Assembly: GCA_905397405.1 (NCBI GenBank)
Contig: CAJPVJ010000061.1
Coordinates: 1-37,984 of the forward strand
Origin: Oppiella nova
Lineage: Eukaryota; Arthropoda; Arachnida; Sarcoptiformes; Oppiidae
Direction: 5' to 3'
Length of the DNA stretch: 37,984 nt
Shown here in pieces: positions 33,616 to 37,984 of this stretch; the stretch's first letter is position 1, and each line of letters begins with the position of its first letter. The notes below the pieces were generated by a model. That model searched no databases and was not told the origin of the DNA. It saw nothing but the letters and a program-made list of their open reading frames with translations. Position numbers and translations under genes: made by a program.

Positions 33616-36160
33616 TACCACAAGAGGATTGGATTCACTGCGAAGTCACCGCCAAAACACACCACAAATTAGATCAACGGATCAACTCTTGTTAGGTTTG
33701 TCTTCGTTCGTGTCCTTCGCTATAATCAATGGTTTGGTCTGAAAAAGAGAGTCATATCATCATAAATGGCATCAATAGTGGCAATGAATGGCTCTCTAAG
33801 GACTCGATGGCAACAAAGAGGACAAAGAGGTGACCAACTCATCAAAAAATCACATTCATTTGGGGCGACATTCAGGCACTGTATGTCTCACTCACTCAAT
33901 GGTGTCTCTCCTTCGGAGTGGACAGACATCAGTGAATGAGTGAGAAGTTCATGAATGTGTGAATGCGAGCCAACCGTCAGTCCATTCATTTGACGGACGC
34001 TTGCAATCAGTGAATGAGTGGCCGAACGATACGTACGTTTAGTTGCGTTTGCTTTGCAGTCAATGGCGGATGAAATGAACTCGAGATTCAGTCGTTCAGT
34101 GCTTTGTCTTTGAGTGACGTTTCCATACATTGACTCAACTCTTTCATCGCAATCACAAACTCTGTTACGTTTTTGGACACACTTTGAAAACCCTATTACA
34201 CACCTATGCATAGGCTATGCATTGCTCTTTGTATTGAATCTTTTTATAAAACATTTAATTCGTATTCATTTCAATTAAATTAGTGCTTGTATTACAACAT
34301 TAACTATATTTTGTTGTTTGGCTATTCATATTAATTGTATTTTATATAAAAGCAGCAATATTTGCTAGATCATTTAAACCAGTGATCACTCCCTTACAGA
34401 GTAACATAATTGCTGAATACCTATGCCCTTACTTTGCTTACTGCAAGTTTGTTAGACTTTCTACTGTACAGTATCTGTCATACGTTAATGCAATTGTGAG
34501 TGAACATGAAATACATTACTAAATATTCTGTACATGAACTTGATAAAGAAATACCAGTATATTGTACTTGACAAATATTCAGGCAAATACACAGTACGGT
34601 ATCAGTAATGGACACACTACTGAACAAATGACTCCCGTTCCTCCCATCCCTTTTGCAAATCTAATCGCATGATTAAACTTAAATATCTAATTATATTCAG
34701 TATTTTTTGGAAAATTCCTTTTACTTTATTATACATTAAATTATTTACAATGAGTATCATATCATTAAAATTGTGTGCATTAGGATTTATAGAATATTTA
34801 TAATGACCAAGGCAAGGCACTAAAATAACATTATTTATCTGAAATGAAAATTCATTGAACACAACTATCGTATTTTATAAAAAGTATCAAGCTAATGAAA
34901 GAATTAGTTTTTAAAAAGAATAAGTAATTATTTGATTATATTTCCAATTCTAACTATTAAATTTTCATTTTTTACTTTTTATATCTTTACACTTAAATCA
35001 CATTCTATATAATCCAGGTGAAAATCATTTTCAGAACAATTATGGCATAAAGTGAGAGAATAGGAAATGCCTGTCAATGTCTGTTATTATGTAATAAGTA
35101 GTCAGTATTTGTTAGATATAGTGATGAACTGTAGATGACCTCTACATACACTCATTGGACTAATAGTCAGTGCAATAACCTATGCCTTAGTGCTCTATTG
35201 AGAGAATTAATATTTGTTTAATAATATATTTTTACATTTATATAAAACAATTATTTATATACGGCTCTTAGAGAAAAGTTATGTTTAAGTTAAGTATTAT
35301 ATATACTTAGTTAAAAGTTTCAAAAAAATGGACCCCTCCCTCCATATTGCACAATGTCATCCAAATTCATTTAATAGATTCCTATCCCATAGTTCAGTTC
35401 ATTTACCCCTAATATAAGTTTCAAAACCAAGTGAAGTTCTATGATGAGCAATCGACAATCCATTTTACTCATACAAATATAATACCTTGAACACTCATCA
35501 TTCTCATTTTATATAAAAAGACTAAACTTGGACAAAGTACTGTAATCTATACATTAGTTTTAATTATTGTTAGTCTAACCTCAAAGTGCACAGTATAATA
35601 GAGTCTATTAAATTAGTCTACCTGGGAGTATGCTTATATGTAAATTGGATTGCAATTTTTTTAAATTAAATAATCATTGTCATAACGAGGGTTAGTTGAG
35701 ATAAGTTTTTAAAATAAAATCTTAATTATAAGTTACTGTTACTGTATATTCTTATATCTACAGTATAATAGAATATTTGCTAATGAATTAAAACTTTAAT
35801 ACATAAACATATATAAATAACAACAAATTAAAATCCGATAAACTCGTAAATGTTTGAATGTATAGTATATTGTATACAAATTAAATCAAATGAAGTGAAA
35901 TAAACAGTATATCGTAAATCATATCAATATTAAATTTATATTTTAAATACACCAGTTCATTACTCTGTAAATTCACACCCTATTAAACTAACTAGTAAGT
36001 ACATGTACAATAGTAACTTATATCAATTAAATTAACGTTATAAAAAATAATTTATTAATACCGTATATGGTATTATACGGTAACACTCAAAAATGCCTAT
36101 TTAAGCACTTTGCTGTATTGTGATACCCGTACTTTAAGTTAGAATAGGAAGTTGGGAACC
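33616..36160. other. 5' flank of NAT1 and AT-rich intergenic region
   Basis: The segment next to NAT1 is its 5' UTR and probable promoter: an acceptor-like CTTTTTCAG on the minus strand near 33740 suggests a leader intron, and no ATG lies between it and the coding start. From 33.87 to 34.05 kb GTGAATGAGTG-like motifs recur. Beyond 34.2 kb the DNA is AT-rich with no gene seen. Confidence 0.5.
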
Positions 36161-36162
36161 CT

Positions 36163-36226
36163 TGTCCGACCCGACCCTTAAGGGTTTCGGATGGGAACGG
36201 GTTTGAATATTAAGGGCCGGGTCGGG
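36163..36226. repeat. GC-rich imperfect inverted repeat
   Basis: TCCGACCCGACCCTTA on the left (ending 36180) pairs with TAAGGGCCGGGTCGGG on the right (36211-36226) with one mismatch over about 15 bp, enclosing a 30-nt loop. A CCCTTAAGGG palindrome sits inside, and GGGCCGGGT recurs further right to about 36265. It is strongly GC-rich within AT-rich surroundings. Confidence 0.75.
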
Positions 36227-36403
36227 CTTCCCGTTTGAAGAACACTAAGGGTTTGGGCCGGGTTTCAGAAATTGGTCTAACTTTGGAGTCTACTCTAAGT
36301 TATACAGTAGAATGTTCTATAGTTGTATACAGTATTCTAGCACTCAAACAATTCATATGAAGTAAATTATACAAAACATTTCAATTATAAGCAAAATATT
36401 CGG

Positions 36404-36409
36404 TTTATT
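36404..36409 (-). promoter_or_regulatory. possible AATAAA poly(A) signal of the Tudor gene
   Basis: AATAAA on the minus strand about 165 nt after the Tudor protein stop codon. The AT-rich context lowers confidence. Confidence 0.35.
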
Positions 36410-36571
36410 AACGTTTGAAAAGTAATTAAAAAATCAAATACAGTTCAATTTAGTAATCCTATGAAAATAGTAAACAATTAGTTATAATTTTAATACAAAT
36501 AAATTTTCAAATGTGAGATTAATATAACAAATATTAAGTAATGAATGGAATTAATGACCAGAAATGAGAAA

Positions 36572-37984
36572 TTATTTGACTTCTATTATCTTCACAATTA
36601 AGACATTGTTTTGAATGGCAGTGAATTCGCACAGAATTAGAGAGCAATCCTCCTCATACTTATGGAGTCTTTCCTGTGGTATATCATCGACGAGAGAGCA
36701 GAGGTAGGCCTGGGGTTTCATTGCTTGGAATTGTGGGGCCAATGCCTTGCATTTCGAGACATCCACGGTCTCGTCATTTCCGTAATCAATGTAAAGGACA
36801 TCCAATTTGTTGCCATCAATCGCTTTGACCGCTGCTCTGTACCAGAGCTGATCCTCACTGTATTGCGAGGCGATTATGTCATTGATGGCCAATGCCTTTA
36901 AATTGAGAGAACATTCGCTCGAATTCTTAATCCTATTATAGAAGTCTGTCATAAGTGACGACAAACACGTTATGTCATCGAATTTGGAGGACAACTGACA
37001 GTGAAATGACTTAATACTATGACCGCACGACACATAGATTTCTTTCTGAGTTAAGACTAAAGCTTCCAAATCATTGATATTGACGTGAGGTTTACCATTG
37101 CTTTCGTTAAGACTTGAATTGTCGGCCAAATTGCTAGTATCGTTAGTGGTGTCCACTTGTTTGCAATCACGAGAATCCAATGTCTTATTGCAAGAATCTC
37201 TTGTATCCCCCGACAGATCATCCACTTTAAGCGAATTTCCATTCACTTTGTGGTCAATTGTCTCAACTATGGGTTCAATTTCGTTCAAATTCGAGTCCAT
37301 TGTCTCTACAGTTGACTTATTTGTATCTTTATTTTCTTCAATAGTGTCCTCTTTAGCTTCAATTTCATCCACTTTTTCGTTATTTGTGTTTATTTTCAGA
37401 TCAATTGTTTCCAATTGTGGCTCAAATGTGTCCACTTTAGCGGCAATTTGGTCCACATTCTCATCACTTGAATCACCTTTAAGGCCATTCGAGTCTTCAG
37501 TGCCAACGTCCGACTCAACGACGGGTTCCGTTTCATTCACTTTGAGATCAACGGCCGGCTTATGGCCTTCAAAGCCATTCAAAGGCTCTTTGGGAATGCT
37601 TTCGACATTTAAGGCACACTTATCGGTGCCGGGAATATCGCCATTCATTTGAGATCCAATCTGTCCTACAATTGCACGCTTTGTATCCGCTTTACGACTG
37701 CTTTTGTCCATTGGTTTCATATCACTTGAGTTCGCTTTCAGGTATTTCACCACTACTTCCGAGTCGTATTTGTTGTAAACTCTTAGAGGGTTTGACTTAT
37801 CATTAATGTCATCGCAATTAACCGTCAGATCAATGGCCTCCAAGTGATCAGTGGATGTGTCGTAAGAGACAACTCCAGCGCATTGTTTGATGAGATCCCT
37901 AACCAATGGCTGTTCAAACAATTGGTCGTAAATGCGGACACATTCAGTGTTTTTGGTGATCTTCACCACTTCGCACAGATAGTT
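36572..37984 (-). CDS. Tudor-domain protein, 3' part, truncated by the window edge
   Basis: The frame is open from the right edge of the window (NYLCEVVKITKN) to the stop, about 470 residues, so the 5' part is missing. The start of the fragment looks like the C-terminal strand region of an upstream extended Tudor domain (VRIYDQLF). A long acidic, Thr/Asp/Glu-rich linker follows, with repeated VETID or VDEI phrases. Then comes a full extended Tudor domain: SFHCQLSSKFDD, LALINDI-like core, YSEDQLWYRAAV, LDVLYIDYGNDETV, then AYLCSLVDDIP and a closing SN-like strand. The YIDYGN box and the upstream aromatics supply the methyl-arginine cage. Proteins of this kind act in germ granules in the piRNA pathway, binding dimethylarginine on Piwi proteins. 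The specific orthologue (Tudor, TDRD1 or another) cannot be decided from the fragment. Confidence 0.88.
   Translation of the reverse strand, partial: NYLCEVVKITKNTECVRIYDQLFEQPLVRDLIKQCAGVVSYDTSTDHLEAIDLTVNCDDINDKSNPLRVYNKYDSEVVVKYLKANSSDMKPMDKSSRKADTKRAIVGQIGSQMNGDIPGTDKCALNVESIPKEPLNGFEGHKPAVDLKVNETEPVVESDVGTEDSNGLKGDSSDENVDQIAAKVDTFEPQLETIDLKINTNNEKVDEIEAKEDTIEENKDTNKSTVETMDSNLNEIEPIVETIDHKVNGNSLKVDDLSGDTRDSCNKTLDSRDCKQVDTTNDTSNLADNSSLNESNGKPHVNINDLEALVLTQKEIYVSCGHSIKSFHCQLSSKFDDITCLSSLMTDFYNRIKNSSECSLNLKALAINDIIASQYSEDQLWYRAAVKAIDGNKLDVLYIDYGNDETVDVSKCKALAPQFQAMKPQAYLCSLVDDIPQERLHKYEEDCSLILCEFTAIQNNVLIVKIIEVK

Noticed and set aside
33888-34211. 107-codon minus-strand ORF upstream of NAT1
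   Set aside because: Composed of recurring GTGAATGAGTG-like sequence, with no family resemblance or supporting splice signals.
37098-37652. 184-codon Ser/Val-rich plus-strand ORF
   Set aside because: Mirror image of the repetitive acidic linker of the Tudor protein; no independent signal.
1-37984. tRNA, rRNA, CRISPR or intact transposon
   Set aside because: I looked for tRNA T-loop motifs (GGTTCGAAT-like), rRNA blocks, regular spaced repeats and long terminal repeats, and saw none that could be supported.

Overview
The window is eukaryotic nuclear DNA from an arthropod, most likely a chelicerate and plausibly an acariform mite. The reasons are spliced genes with many 50-100 bp GT-AG introns, very AT-rich intergenic DNA, and protein-coding exons that resemble arthropod and human orthologues (laminin alpha, dopamine transporter, eIF4G2/NAT1, a RUN/Rubicon-homology protein and a Tudor protein). 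I see no operons, rRNA, tRNA, CRISPR array or intact transposon. The organism assignment is inference.

Layout. 1-3.4 kb (minus): the 5' exons of an SLC6 dopamine-type transporter, with an in-frame stop and a deletion in TM1 and an abrupt end of homology in TM3. 3.4-4.98 kb: AT-rich spacer with a 10-bp minisatellite. 4.98-20.12 kb (minus): an almost complete laminin alpha chain of the alpha3/5 (LanA) type, about 29 exons and about 3,670 readable codons. It runs from signal peptide and LN domain through LE repeats, L4-type domains and coiled coil to LG1-5. One LN exon is duplicated, one intron is GC-AG, and two LE modules near 16 kb are damaged. 20.1-22.1 kb: spacer with two adjacent 128-bp tandem duplications. 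22.1-24.2 kb (minus): a RUN plus Rubicon-homology-domain gene of the PLEKHM1 type. 24.3-29.4 kb: AT-rich spacer holding a signal-peptide ORF interrupted by one stop codon. 29.4-29.8 kb (plus): a short secreted neuropeptide-like precursor. 30.4-33.6 kb (minus): a complete eIF4G2/DAP5/NAT1 gene that appears to start at a non-AUG codon. 33.6-36.5 kb: spacer with a GC-rich inverted repeat. 36.57-37.98 kb (minus): the 3' end of a multi-Tudor gene running off the window.

The genes do not form a pathway. Laminin is basement-membrane structure, the transporter clears monoamine, PLEKHM1/Rubicon proteins act in late endosome and autophagosome traffic, NAT1 in cap-independent translation, and Tudor proteins usually in germline piRNA granules. 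The most interesting points are the silent-only divergence between the two LN exon copies, the lack of any in-frame AUG at the NAT1 start, the single-copy peptide precursor with an orcokinin-like segment, and the damaged stretches in the transporter and laminin genes, which need separating from assembly error.
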